Below, in pieces: positions 51,814 to 64,000 of a stretch of DNA of 64,000 bases. The position numbers and the translations under genes are program-made. The stretch lies in NCBI GenBank assembly GCA_013396655.1, contig WBMV01001030.1, positions 1 to 64,000 on the forward strand, given 5' to 3'. This DNA comes from Campylorhamphus procurvoides (lineage: Eukaryota; Chordata; Aves; Passeriformes; Dendrocolaptidae). How positions within the stretch are numbered: the first letter of the stretch is position 1; each line of letters starts with the position of its first letter. The notes beneath the pieces are model-generated. The model had not been told where the DNA came from, did no database searches, and worked only from the letters and a program-made list of their open reading frames with translations.

Positions 51814-54800
51814 CCAAATAATATCCTTCTACTACTAAAAGTGAGGGTTTGGCCCAATACTGTTCAGTCAGTGGACCAACTCCAACAATTTCCTTAGACT
51901 CCATTAAACCATGAGGAAGATCAGAAGCATTTGCATTTTTTCAGAGATACCAGGCTCTCAAGATTTCCCAAGTTAATTATTCACCATGTAGACTTTTCCA
52001 GGGTGCCATAAAATAAACAAACAAACAATCAACAGAACAAGAAAGGTGGTTTCACAAAGCTTCAGCTGCAAGGACAAAACTCTGTTCTGTTTTTATTAAT
52101 TTGATGTATTTTTCCATGGCATTGGACCAAGTTATGCAACAAAAGGAAGACTGTCAGCATTTTAATTTTTTGACTACTGCATTGCCTTGATTCTTTGGCA
52201 TCAGTGAGTAAACCTACATGATTTTCATGCAAGGAGAAAACATCCTGCTTGTAGGTGGTAAAACACCTGCTACTGAAGCTAGAAAGGCAGCAGCTGCTGT
52301 CCTTAGCGTGCCTGACTTGGGGAAAGTAGGATGTTGTCTACATATTTTCAAAATGTCATTTTTAAGGCATGTTTGTAGATTGCTGCCATATGAATTGTTG
52401 CTTTGACAGAAGAAAAAAAATTTTTAATACAAGATTTTGACAGAAATATTTAAAAGTAATTTTCTGAAGCACAGGCTGAAGAAGTCTACTACTTTGAAAA
52501 ACTGAATAAATTCTCTTCCCTGAAGTGCTCTGCTTCTCTCCAGAAGCCTGGAAGAAAGTCCAGCTTCTTACATCCTGAGACCATGGTTCTGCCACTCGAT
52601 AGGTATTCTTTATTTCTGTTGAAAAACCAACTGTCCTTGGTCTGGTTGGGATGGAGTATGGCACATCAGCATATTCAGACATCAGGATGTTTGGATTGTG
52701 TAAGGAGGTTCATCTGGAAGCAATGTATAGGTTTCAGTTCTTTGTAGAAAATGTTTAATTCTAATTTTTCACGAAAACCTTTTCTCTTAGAACAAGTCAT
52801 CTGCTTAAAATTAGGCATGTACTTGTTTGCCTTGCCGACTTGAGGCCATACAATATACAGACCTCTGATGCTGAGTAATTTATATGCCTTCATAAATCAG
52901 TGGGCAGCCAACAGAGGACAGACTGGATTCAAGAGTTTCACATACGCATTCTTCTTTTATGGTCAGAAGATCATGGAAATAATCTTGTACATCGTGCCTT
53001 TGAAAGTTCCTTCCTTCTTCTGTCACGTCTGGAAAATGCAGTGGGTTATGATTATTTACAAGATTTTTAGTGAATTATTTACAATCATCAGCATAGAAAA
53101 AATGCGGACTTTGTTATCTTCTCCAGTATTTGGAGTGAAGGTTACAGAGGTGACCACAGTCTGCAATAGTTCCTTCTTTCCTTTCACATTTTTGAAAGAT
53201 TTAAATGTGTGAATGACTTCAGACTGACAAAATCCCCATTTGCAGCCTTGATTTGCTTCCTTGCCATGCACCAATGCTTATGGGCTATATTCAGAGAAAG
53301 GAAACACACTTTGCTAGGTAAAGCACACACTGAAGTACAGGTCTTTCTGAAGGTTATTTACCAGACTGCAATCAGCAGGTTTCAGCAGACCATTCCTGTA
53401 GCACACTGAGAGCAGTGAAATCCCAGAACCCGGTGTAGCTTCGCCTGGACAGCTACTGTGCAGCGTCTGGGAGCGGCACAGGAAGCTTTCAGATGGACAG
53501 GGGGACTTGCCATCCCACCAAGGGGAAGACCCACCTCATGTTCACTAATGGTAGACACCATTCACGTGCATTTAAAACTCTTTCTGTAAAATGCATATTA
53601 AACATTTAATTCTTGAATTACATCTTAAAGCCAAAGGAGTAGGAAAGCAGCAGTATCTCTCAACCCTTTCCAATTTAGATATGGGAATCAGAATTGTTGT
53701 TAAACCCAGATATAACTGAAAACATCATAAGATTTATGAAAATGATACAATTTGTTTTTACACCAACCAGAATCAGAATGACAAAATTTCATTGGATTTT
53801 GCCATATAAAGTGACAGTCAACAATGTGAAGTGAAGAAATACAACTAGTGAGCAATCCCTTCATCCACTCTGAGCTCCTTCCACAAGCAGTGCAGGCTTT
53901 GTTTGACACTGATACACTAGTGCCTTGTATGTGCCTCTGGTCATGAACAAAGCCTCTAACACAGCAGACAGGAGAACATCTGAACTAGGCTGACCAGACC
54001 GCATTATTTGAGTTTTATGAGTGTGCACAAAACAGACAATCCCCTCTACCCTTGCTTTAATAGTTTCCTTCAAGTCTGGGAAACTACAGAGAAAGTAAAC
54101 AGCAAGGTAATTAAAATGTGCACTGCTTAATTAATTGTTATGGGCGGTTGAGAGTTTTTTGGACAATTATCCCTTTAGGAAATATCTGTGCTTTGAAAAG
54201 TAAAACATCTGCTGCAAATAGAATTTTTTTTCTCAAATTACTCCAAAGTCTTAAAAAAAATTATCAAGAAGACCAATTTCAATTTCAATATTTTTAGTAG
54301 GAAAATTCATCTTTGGCTCAAATAATCTTGGAACTTCAAAGTACCTATAGTAGAAACTGTAAATGAGAATCACAATAGAAATGAAAAGTCTATAAATATT
54401 GACATATGATGTGATTTACTCAAATCAACATGTCTTGTTTAATAGATTGTTGGAATGAACATGTGTAAGAGTTTGGTTTTTCATCCTGATTCAAGCTAAA
54501 AAGTTTTGTTCCAATGTCAATTTTCCCAAGAAAGAAATACAATTTCCTCATTGGCCCTATTTCCCATGAACCTTAATTTAACAAGTGCATGATACACTGA
54601 TTTCTGTCAGCAGACCATAGTGAGAATACACTGTGGTAGAAACTGACTCCATCTTCCATTCTGAACTATCTTAAGCAGCTCTGTTAATATAAGAGGCTTG
54701 TGGGCATATATTATACAGTGACACAAGGCCTAACCTTTCTCTTTCAAGCAGTTTCTCATTTCCTGACTTCAACAAACATAAGAGAATATCACGTGGTGAA

Positions 54801-57657
54801 AGAATGCTGTGAAAAGTATATTGAATCATCTGGCATTATTTAAACCATGAGATGACATTTTATTTTGCTTATTCTATGTGGAAATTCCTAACATCAGCTC
54901 TTGCTCAAATTCATCAGTCCAGGCTCTGCTGTTTCTTTTCAAACATTCGTTATTCCCCTATTCTTTTTATATCTTGCTATATAATTTGTCTTTTAGCTTG
55001 ATTTCTGTAGATGTGTAAAAGGAGATAAACACCCAGGGTCTGAAGTTTTAATTTTTCTTTCTGAAAAAATGTGAATACAGAATTATTTAACATTACCTTT
55101 TTTTCCTCTCTTTTTCTGCTTTCTCTAGACTCCTTTGGAGTCATAGCTATTCAATTTAGTGTTAATAACAAGTGTTAATGGCTGCCCTAATACTCCAGGG
55201 ATGCTCTAAGGGAACCTTCAATATGTAAGTGTCAAAATAATGACTTTATATATGTTTAAATCAATTGATTTCTGGCAAAGTGGCTACTACACTCTGGAGG
55301 CTCTATTTAAAACCGCAGCACTTCTCAGTCCAGACTACTCACACACCTAAAGCTGACCATTCTCTTAAGAGCTTTCCTGGAGATTGTCCAGACTCTCAAC
55401 ACCTTGAATGGCTGAGCCTCAAACACAGAATTATTTCCCAGAAGAGGTAGCACTTAGTAAAGCTAGAAAAGTAACAATTTACAAAAAAGGTGACAGTATG
55501 AAAAGGAAAGCAAATCAACAAAGCACAATAAGCCATCACTTGCTCACCTCTAGAGACAAGTAAACAACGCATTACAGCCAGTAAGATGCAACTGATTGCT
55601 GTCATTTGAACCAAAGCAAAAAGGTTCTGCTGATAACAGGGAGGATCTTATGACACCACATATGTTTTCATGGATTTGAAACCCAATATGGACTATTAGA
55701 TCTTCTAGTTATACTTTATTCATAGAGTAGCCATAAAAATTCATGCTTGTCCTTCCATTCACAAATACTTGTGTGCTGGCAAAAGCAGTCTGCTCCCCAT
55801 AGGCATCCCTAGCCTTAACCTGAAAACTACAAGGGAAGAAGTGGGTCTCTTGGCCCTGATAGGCTCGTTACAGTCCATCTATTCCAGCAAAGGTTTACTA
55901 GTCCACATGCACTCCAATACCAATATTACATTATCCAGTGACATACAATTATACGTGACAGGCCATGATTCATTACTTGCTTCAAGTGTTCCCAAATGTA
56001 TCTTGGTTACTTGCCACTGCTAGCAATGGCAGCAGCTCTCAGCTGGACAGAACACTCCAACAATGTGCTACTTCACTCTGGTGCATGTACTGCAGTTTGA
56101 GAAGACCTGGCAAGGCTGGAAAGATAGACATTTGAATGTCACACAAAACTTCTGTTTATCTCAAAATTGATTTCAAATTCTTCATGGTCACAAGGGAAAT
56201 TACTCCCTACTTCAGCTGACTCCATGGAAGACATGAACCTTAGGGCCAGGCTTATTCAAGAAAAAGGGGGATATGAGATTGCAGAATTAGATATGGCATT
56301 AGAAAGGCCAGAGCACGGTGACCTTACTGTGTTCTTTAGAGTAGTTCCCAGCAAATTTGGGGATTGCTTCAGTGCATATGAAAAAATACCTTTTTTTGAG
56401 GGTAAGTTATAACAAGTAACTTCCACCAAAAACAGAAAGAAAAAGTCTCAGGAAAGAGGACATAACCATATTTATCCCATAACATAGCTTTGCTGTAATC
56501 ATATATGCAGGCTTTTTGGAATTATTTTTTTGTTTTGTTAGGGAGTAGGAGGGGAAGGCAGTTGATGGGAGGTGTTCTGTTTCATTTTGGTTTGCTTTGC
56601 CAGTTTTAACAGCACAAAGAAAGCTGGAAACTTAGGTAACCCTGCCTGAGTTCCAGTCATCCTAGAAACAGCCCAACAACAAGCCTGCAGTGTCTGTGAA
56701 ACATCCAGGAGATGCCAGACAAACTATCTTTGAGATTTTCCCAAAACAAAAGAGAATCTTTAAAGATATTTTATTACCCATAAACAGTTCTGAGACAGAT
56801 AGCAATTTAAGGAAGACAAGCCACTTCAGAAAGAGTGGAAATTCTGAATTCAAGCCTAAAATTAAAATAACTTTTAAATGGCTTTGCCCTTACAGAGGAA
56901 TTAATTAATGTTCTTTCACATCTTTACATAAAGCCAGACTCTGGCAGATGTGAGATAGATTATTATATGCAACATAAACAGTATTTGGTCTTTTATTCTG
57001 GCAGCCAGAAGTGTACATTTCTGTACTTGAACAAAAGACCCTTTCTAGCTCAGCAGAGGATGTAAACAACCCCAGTCGCCAGTTGCACTCCAGGAACCTG
57101 CAGGAATACCTGGGCAATGTTTCTACCAAATCCTGAGAGTCAAAGTATGGGGCAGGTGGAGTGGAACATGGCAGCAAGCCTGGAGCAGGACTTGACCTGA
57201 ACACCAGGATTTGTCAGCAGTGTTTGCTTTTGTGCAGGCTGAGGATTGCCAGCCCCTGCCCAGCTGAGCTCTTCAAGCTGTAGCTAGGAGACTGCCTCCA
57301 ACACACTAAAAATATATCCCCTGCACCAGTCAGTGACAGCCTGTTTGCAAGTGCAGGAGGAGACCATAGATGCTGCTGGATCCTGGCTTTGGGAAAGCAG
57401 GGAGAGCCCAGACACTCAGCATGAGTGCACACTGGCACATTTGCAGCATCCCGCCTTTCAGGGCTGCCAAGGTTGGTCCTCTCCTGCCTCTTGCACCCCT
57501 GCCCTCACACACACTAAGTTGCTCCCAGTGGACCAGTGGCACCCTGCCCTGATGAGAAGTTGTGTCTCTTCCTGGCATCCAGTCAAGTGGGGCAGTCCCA
57601 CACACCCACATGTCAGGAGGAGGAACATGGGGCAGGATCTAAGGCCCCTTAAGGCCT
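51814..57657. other. Gene-free stretch with one exon-like frame
   Basis: No known repeat or gene is recognised. The open frame at 56167-56412 contains a possible internal exon at 56216-56401 with acceptor- and donor-like flanks, but with no recognisable similarity. The segment 56980-57650, just before the CR1 copy, is GC-richer with overlapping unrecognised frames on both strands. Confidence 0.4.
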
Positions 57658-58117
57658 CATGGAGAGAGCAGAGGAGGGCCACAAAGATGATCAGAGGGAT
57701 GGGACACCTCTCCTGTTAAGTCAGGCTGGGAGAGTTGGGGTTTTTCAGCCTTGAGAAGAGAAGGCTCTGGGGAGACCTTAGAGCAGCCTTTTGGTACTGA
57801 AAAGGGGTCTATAAAAATGATGGGAATGAAGTTTTAAGTAGGTCATGTTCCAATAGGACATTGGTTAGTGGTTTTAATCTTTTAAAAGAAAGTAGATCCA
57901 GACTAGATATAAGGAAGAAACTTTTTAAGATAAGTGTGGTAAAATGTTGGCTCAGAGTTTTCAGAGAGGCGGCAGTTGCCCCCTCCTTGGAAACACTGAA
58001 AGTTAGGATAGATAGGGCTCTGAGCAACTTGACCTTGTTCAACACGTTCATTGCAGACGGGTTGTACTAGATGACATTAAAAAGTCCCTTCCAACCCAAA
58101 ACACTGTATGGATTCTG
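57658..58117 (+). pseudogene. CR1 LINE, 5'-truncated 3' portion
   Basis: It begins with GAGGAGGGCCACAAAGATGA and continues colinearly with the last ~150 codons of CR1 ORF2: GGAGAGTTGGGGTTTTTCAG, CTTGAGAAGAGAAGGCTCTG, GGAGACCTTAGAGCAGCC, then a frame at 57861-58070 with SRLDIRKKLFK and APSLETLK. The 3' end reads CTAGATGACATTAAAAAGTC, CCTTCCAACCCAAAACACTG, TATGGATTCTG. The 3' UTR differs from the 40885-41768 copy, so the two belong to different CR1 subfamilies. Stops and a small deletion before the terminal block show it is inactive. Confidence 0.9.
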
Positions 58118-61100
58118 GGAAAATTCACTAGATGCCAACCAACATTTCCATAGAACACCAGCTCTGCCCCCTTGTAAAGTTAGTCCCCAGCTCTCTTTTC
58201 TGAACTCTGGGTCACCTGAGTTGAGCGTCAGGAGACCACAAGGGACATCCATCCCTGCTGTCACCACTGATAGTAGGCTGCAGGCAATACAGGGCTTCTG
58301 TCTTTCCATCAGTGGGCTGGAAACAGTGCCCTAGGAAGCCCTGAGGCAGTCATATGTCCCATTTCCAGACAGTTAAATATGTAGAAGGTTAGAGCTGAAT
58401 TTCTGTCTCCAAACTAACTTGAGCAATGCAATACAGTGCTGGGAGTTGGACGTGTGTGGTCAGGAGTGGGAAGACTGGGTCACCAGCCAGTGAGATGTGC
58501 CTTGCTCACACTGAAAATACAACTCAGCTGAAAATGCTGCTCAAATGTTTTCCAGAAGAGAGAAGCGTTTTATTATCGATTATTCCCTGTTAGCACTGCC
58601 ATGCATATTGTGCCAAACAATGTAAAACCCAAAGTAAACAAGTATGAGATACTGCACAGAGATTTTACTCTTGCCAGTTTCTTCAGATATCTGTGGCTAT
58701 TACTAAATTCCCATGCACATACCAAGAACACACCTTTGTAACACAGAATATTTGGGTTTGGGAACTGTGCTTTCATAGTACAGGAGGAGTTCTGGGCAGG
58801 GAATCTACGAGGAGCTCTGTGGGCCATAACCACAAAGGTTCCTTTGATGAACTGGATCTCTTGCATTTGCACATTTATGATTAAACTTAGTTAGAAAAAA
58901 TGTCATTTACTTTAACTAGAAAAATCTATACCTCCTGTGTGACGTTAGTATCCATGGAGATACAGCACAATTCCAGTGTTGGTTTAGGACATGTTTGTTC
59001 AAAATAGCAGAGAAGTATAAGCACTAACACCACTTTAGTTGCTTTAAAGTGAATAGATTTATGTACCATACCGCCCTGTGCGCATGCTTATATACAGTCA
59101 CAAATTCATCATCCCCTTCTTCTGCCTCTGTCCTCAGCGTTTTGTGCTTAATTCTCATTTGTATTAGTATCAGTAATTTTTAACATATTACCGGACAGTA
59201 ATCAATGGAAGTTTAACATCAATCTTTTTCAGCATTTCAGCTATTGTTACATCCTGTCATGACTCTGGCAGCATTTGGGTGGGATTTGGATTTGCAGGAG
59301 CACAAAAACAGGTTTGCAAAGAGGGAGTAATGGGAGCTAATTGTTTAAAAGATCACAGATTGCATAGATCTATTTGAGACACAGCACTAAAACAAGGGAG
59401 AGGCCTCCTTAGTTATGTCTTTCCCTTTGTATTTCCTCTAATATCCTGATTCCTTCAAGCCGTTAATCAGAAGAGCTTTATTAAAGTTACTGAAGATATA
59501 ATAAAGTAAAAATAAATAGAGGGATCTGATATAGCAGGAACTGGCAGAAGTTTGAAAAGCCTGCCTGTTGTTTTCCCTTTGAAATCTTGGCAGGCATTTG
59601 GAGTGCTCAAACCTGCTCCTGCAGCTTAGTTGTCGTTCTCCATCCAGCAGTGGCTACCTTTATTACATGGTCCAGAGATTTTTATGAGATTCGCAAAATG
59701 TCTTCACAACCTGGAGACAAAACTTATAAAGAATACATTAGCTCTTCTAGACAGTTTAGCAGACAGCAGCTCCCCGAGACAACCACATGGCTGTTTACAG
59801 TAAACAGGATCCCCTGTTAATCAGGTATCTGCCTGTATCAAGGCTGGAGGCAGCATCCTGAGGTCCCTTGGAAGTGTAGAACCTTTTGCCTGCCCCAGCT
59901 TTGTGGTTGGCTTCTCCGTATTGATAACAACTTAGTTTAATATAATTTTCAAATGTACTGAAAGACTCTATCTACCTCAGGCCAAGCTGTGTTTGAAAAC
60001 ACTTTCACTTTTCTCAAAGACTGGACATGGCCTTGATTATTCATATTGAATCATCCTTAAAAGGATAATGGAAAATGTTTCTTTAATTCTTTGTATTTGA
60101 GGTTAACTGAGAAGGAGTCTAAAAAGCACGTTTGAATTGTATCTATAAATCTAATTCGTTGGCATTTTCAGCCAGATTTGCCAGGGTGACAACAATAGCT
60201 CCTTCTGCCCATCCTGTCCGTGGCAGATTCAGTAGTCTTGCTTGTGCGGTCAGGTTGACCAAGTTCAGCATCCATTATAGAAACTGGTTGTCAGCTCCTT
60301 GTTTGTACAGCTGCTCAAGGTTTGGTGTTTTGGGGGTCAGGTGCGATTTGCTGAAGGGCTGTGAGTGCTGGCACCCTGTCTTCACTGGGCAGTGTGGAAA
60401 GATGCCAGCTGCACACTCCTGCAGATTCACTTGTACAATGGGCAGCACACAGCTGTCTGTTACACCACCACTGCCATTGGTATGGTTATAGGAATGTCAG
60501 GAAATATAATGGATCACCTAGGACTCTTGCACAAGTCTAACTGAGGAACACAGAAGCAGAATAGCAGTTTCTTCAAACATTTATCGCGGCACCTTCTTGC
60601 ATTCTTTTGTACATTCCATATTCATACCTGGGTATACATGAAAGTATATTTTAATGCATAATGTTTAATAATATTCTTGGAATAAGACACATTAATTTAT
60701 GCAAAAGACAAAAAATTTGTATATGTTGCTTACTGTTCCATTTTCTCACTCTTAAATTATGCATAGATATCTATGTTTCTCACAGTCATTTCTCTACTTT
60801 TTAATTTGAGTTCTTCCCGTGCTAATGTCACTCCTGTGTTCTGTTTCCTTTTCAATGGTGCTCTCTGCTATCCAGCTGCAACACAAATTTTTCTCCTCTC
60901 AAATACTTTCAGAGCACTTTGTATTATGGATATGTTTGGGGGTTTAGTGTTTTTTCTACACATGGCCATTAGGACTCCTGAGTACTCTCTGAGATTCCTT
61001 GGAAATGATTATGAAAATGTCTGAAGCTGGTTGCAGTGGGCCCATCCCAAGCAGAGGATGAACTGCTTTTCCCCTCACTCTGAGATGGAAAAGACATTGC

Positions 61101-61455
61101 AAAGGTAATGATCCTTTCTGTAGTTTTATGTCCATAAGCCATAACTGCTTAAAGAAGCAAAAGCAAGGGCAGATTCAATGCAACTCTTGAACAGCCTGGG
61201 CAATGCATTGTCTGTGAGAGCAGGTTTTGCACACCCTTGATAAATGACACTAATGTCTCCTGTGCAAACACTGTCCTTGTAAACAGAAAAACAGTTTTCC
61301 TTTGACATACAGCACTTATATTTTCAGTGTAATTCCTGAAATACATAGTCATCCCTACCTAAGTATAAGACTAAGGAGTCTTTGTAGGACAAACCATTTG
61401 AGAAAATATTTATTATAAATTAAATGAACAAGTTGTCTTCCACACACTCGTAAAA
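58118..61455. other. Gene-free stretch
   Basis: No exon or familiar repeat is recognised. The segment 59160-59520 has conserved-element-like texture (AATCAATGG, CTAATTG, TTAATCAG words). A frame of 119 codons at 60132-60491 lies in a slightly GC-richer patch and is unrecognised. Confidence 0.4.
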
Positions 61456-61487
61456 AACCAAACCAACCAAACCAAACCAAACCAAAA
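61456..61487. repeat. (AACCA)n short tandem repeat
   Basis: Imperfect tandem AACCA units lie in an A/C-rich plus-strand tract that continues to about 61565. Read on the minus strand, the tract resembles the T/G-rich segment at 51627-51813 in composition. Confidence 0.85.
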
Positions 61488-64000
61488 AGACAACTAACCA
61501 AACAAAAATGAGAACAAAAATCAAAAAAGCCCCAGACAGAACCCCAAAGAAAAGATAAACTTAAACTCCCCGAAATTCTTGGAATGGGCAAACGTCCAGA
61601 TCATGCTCTTATTTACCCATATTGGATAACACAATTGTACAACAGCTGCAGTTGTCTCACCAGCCATATTGAGGACAGCAAATAAATACCTTGCAGTGCT
61701 GGTCCCCATGGAACAAACCACATTTCTCCTGGCAAGAGAGGCCCCACACCTATGACTTGAAAATGTGATGTAAAGAGGGATATATTACACATCATGACAG
61801 CCACAGTGAAGTGGTGTTGGCCATGACTGATTAGGAAAGGAACTGTGCCATTCCTTATCTTGAATAACTTCTCTTATCTCATGTATGTTTTGTTTTATCA
61901 CTGAAAGAAAACAGTGGAGCTTGGCAGATGAGCTGGAGCACAGTTGGATATCCTACTTCAAACAGCTGCGATTTCTCGTGGTCTAATTTTAACTGAATCA
62001 CAGTATGCATTTGTAATTTAAACCGGTCATTTTACTTTTAGGATATCCTACCCTGTCAAGACTGAACATCTGCTTTTATGACCTTCAAAATTATCTTCAA
62101 GTCCATGTAAAATCACCTTTTCCTGTGTCTGTACTTCCCTTTTCACCATGTCTTCCCAGCAAAACCCACTGGTTTCAAGTCTGCAGTTTTACTCAAAAAT
62201 ATCTCAAACAATATGTAGGATTTTAATTCACATGGTTCTTTTTATAGCCAAATATTTTAATTACAAATCCATAACATTTCAGTAAAGGAATATGACTAAT
62301 TCCACAGGCTATCTCCAACATCTGACATGTGAAAAATTAATTGATGAACTCACCCATATTTTTGTGTTTTTCTGCTACACAAGCCAAGTTTCAGCTATCA
62401 AACTAGGTAGAGAAGTGCCAAACATCATTTTAGTCTGTTCAGTGGTATGTATACAAGAATTCACATACTTTTTGGGTTTGGTTTTTTTTTTTGCCCCTAG
62501 ACTCTATTCATAAAGTTAAATGATTGACTGAAAAGCTCAGTTTGTTGAAGCTCCGTTTCTCACTTGCTTCTTATGAGGAGGCTCCCTTTGGCTTTCAAGT
62601 TCTCAACCTGGATCAAAGATTGCAGATGGTTGTTGATGTTCATAAAACAACACTGCAAGATCTGGATGTTCTTAGAAGTAGCATGATCTAAATCATCACC
62701 AGCTTTTGCCTACACAACACAGTTTTCAAAATGAAGAATTCTTCATTTACTTTTAATAGAAAAATCTGCAAAATCCAGAAAACAAAAACCTAAAATGCAC
62801 AAGTTGAAACTTGCAAGCTTAGCTGGTTAGTGTGCACCTTCTGTTGTCATCAAACAAACTAGAGCTAAGCAAGGATATTTGCATACTCACTCCATGAGAG
62901 CTTGTATTTTTAAAATTAGTCTTACCATTTTGCATTTATAGTTTATTTTTCAGATATAGAATTTCCAGGGAGGGCTAGAAAAAAAGTCCAGGAAAAGTAG
63001 CAAAAATAATAAACAACTGCTATTGGGTAATGTGAAAATCTGTTGAATTCATGTTAGCTAATTAAAGTTAATTAAAATTTGTAATTAAAACATTTAACTG
63101 GCAAAGATTATTGTATGTTGTTGTGCACTATTTTTGGACAGAACTGTTTTCAAATAAAGCTAATGGTATTTAAATCAGGAACTTGTAGAAGCGGCAGGGA
63201 CTTTAAGAAATGCAACACATTAAGTAATATTTTCCATTTGCACTTTTAATCGCATATTTCAACAAGCAGTCCATGTAGTGACAGCAATGTTACTCAGAGA
63301 AATTCTTACTAGAATTTAGAAAACCCAGCAGTGCTTCAGTCAAAACACTTCAGTCAAAACCCAAGCCTAAAAGGTTTACTTTGTTCACCAAAGCAAGAAA
63401 GGGTTAGAAAAGCCCCAAGGAAAATGCATGTTTATTCATAAATCCAAATTATATTAACTGAAACAATTAAGTGGTAGTTTAGAAGCCCTAACTTCAAGAC
63501 AAAGTGCTGCAATGGTGTTGCACTGAAGACTCATTAGTTGGCACTGAGCTTTGAATAATTGTGTTCAGGGGCTAGCCTTCATCAATTAAAAATGATGTAT
63601 GTCCCTTTGTCTGAATCACTGCTTATTTCAGGCACAATCCATCCATCCAGAGGGAAACTTATCCATCTAGCTTTTGACAAGAATCTGTAAACTGGTTGGT
63701 CTGCATCAGATGGGAAGATTGAATAATTAAATAATAATTAAATTTGTATTGAGCAGCATAACCTTGACTACATTTGTTGCCTTCTGCTGTGCTATGGTTG
63801 GAGGAGGGGAAGCTTTCTTATTAATCATTTGGATATCTTTCACTCTAACATCCCCTGCTACCTTGATAATACTACTCTTTGCTTGATAATTGAGATGAGC
63901 AAAGCTACAATTATTCTGAGTTTTTCAGCAGATACTGGAAAGTTGGGATTAAAATGGCTATCCAAATGTTACTGCCTTTCCACATGTTTATGTGAAGGGA
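61488..64000. other. AT-rich gene-free stretch to the window end
   Basis: No exon or known repeat is recognised. It contains a cluster of TTAATTAA/TAATTA-type words at 63050-63100 and at 63715-63745, and a 14-base tandem duplication CTTCAGTCAAAACA at 63334-63361. Confidence 0.4.

Noticed and set aside
57333..57719. 128-codon plus-strand frame just before and into the CR1 copy
   Set aside because: It crosses the CR1 boundary and is not in the CR1 ORF2 frame, and the upstream part has competing frames on the other strand.
1..64000. CRISPR arrays, operons, phage or plasmid features
   Set aside because: The sequence is vertebrate in its repeats and composition. The only regular arrays are microsatellites without spacers.

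Overview
This is eukaryotic, most likely bird, DNA from a gene-poor region: either intergenic or deep inside a large intron. It is AT-rich, has no operon-like packing, and I can support no protein-coding exon. The longest ATG-to-stop frames (about 120-170 codons) are what chance gives in 64 kb, or they are shadows of repeats. The assignment to birds, and within them to perching birds (Passeriformes), rests on the repeats. There are several 5'-truncated CR1 LINEs, a long avian ERVL-type LTR that starts with the GTGGTGGGTTGACC block, and a tRNA-Ile-headed SINE with a CR1-type tail, the architecture known from zebra finch as TguSINE1.

Layout from left to right: an LTR-like block (about 130-523); an old minus-strand CR1-family LINE with recognisable reverse-transcriptase motifs (about 905-1960); a short CR1 3' end (4540-4687); a solo LTR of about 1.05 kb (9268-10322); a minus-strand CR1 reverse-transcriptase fragment (12418-12840); a 245-bp pure-pyrimidine microsatellite (19012-19256); a GC-richer unassigned block (20300-21620); a second LTR-like block holding a (TC)n(AC)n microsatellite and an ambiguous base (about 22087-22715); an (ATCC)n microsatellite (25434-25481); a CR1 3'-end scrap and the SINE (36015-36442); a CR1 3' portion (about 40885-41768); a perfect 15-bp hairpin (43043-43076); a T/G-rich tract with a canonical G-quadruplex motif (51627-51813); a second plus-strand CR1 3' portion (57658-58117); and an (AACCA)n repeat (61456-61487). 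The rest is single-copy-looking sequence. A few stretches in it have the motif-dense texture of conserved non-coding elements, but this cannot be tested without an alignment.

The elements are related to one another. The SINE ends in nearly the same 3' sequence as the CR1 copy 5 kb away, as expected for a non-autonomous element moved by CR1 reverse transcriptase. The two LTR-like blocks share their last ~40 bases. All LINE copies are dead: truncated, frameshifted, and with altered catalytic motifs where these can be read. I found no undescribed functional system. The items most worth checking are the LTR with an internal 45-bp coding-like repeat, the perfect hairpin, the G4 and triplex-prone tracts, one exon-like frame at 56216-56401, and the conserved-looking stretches.
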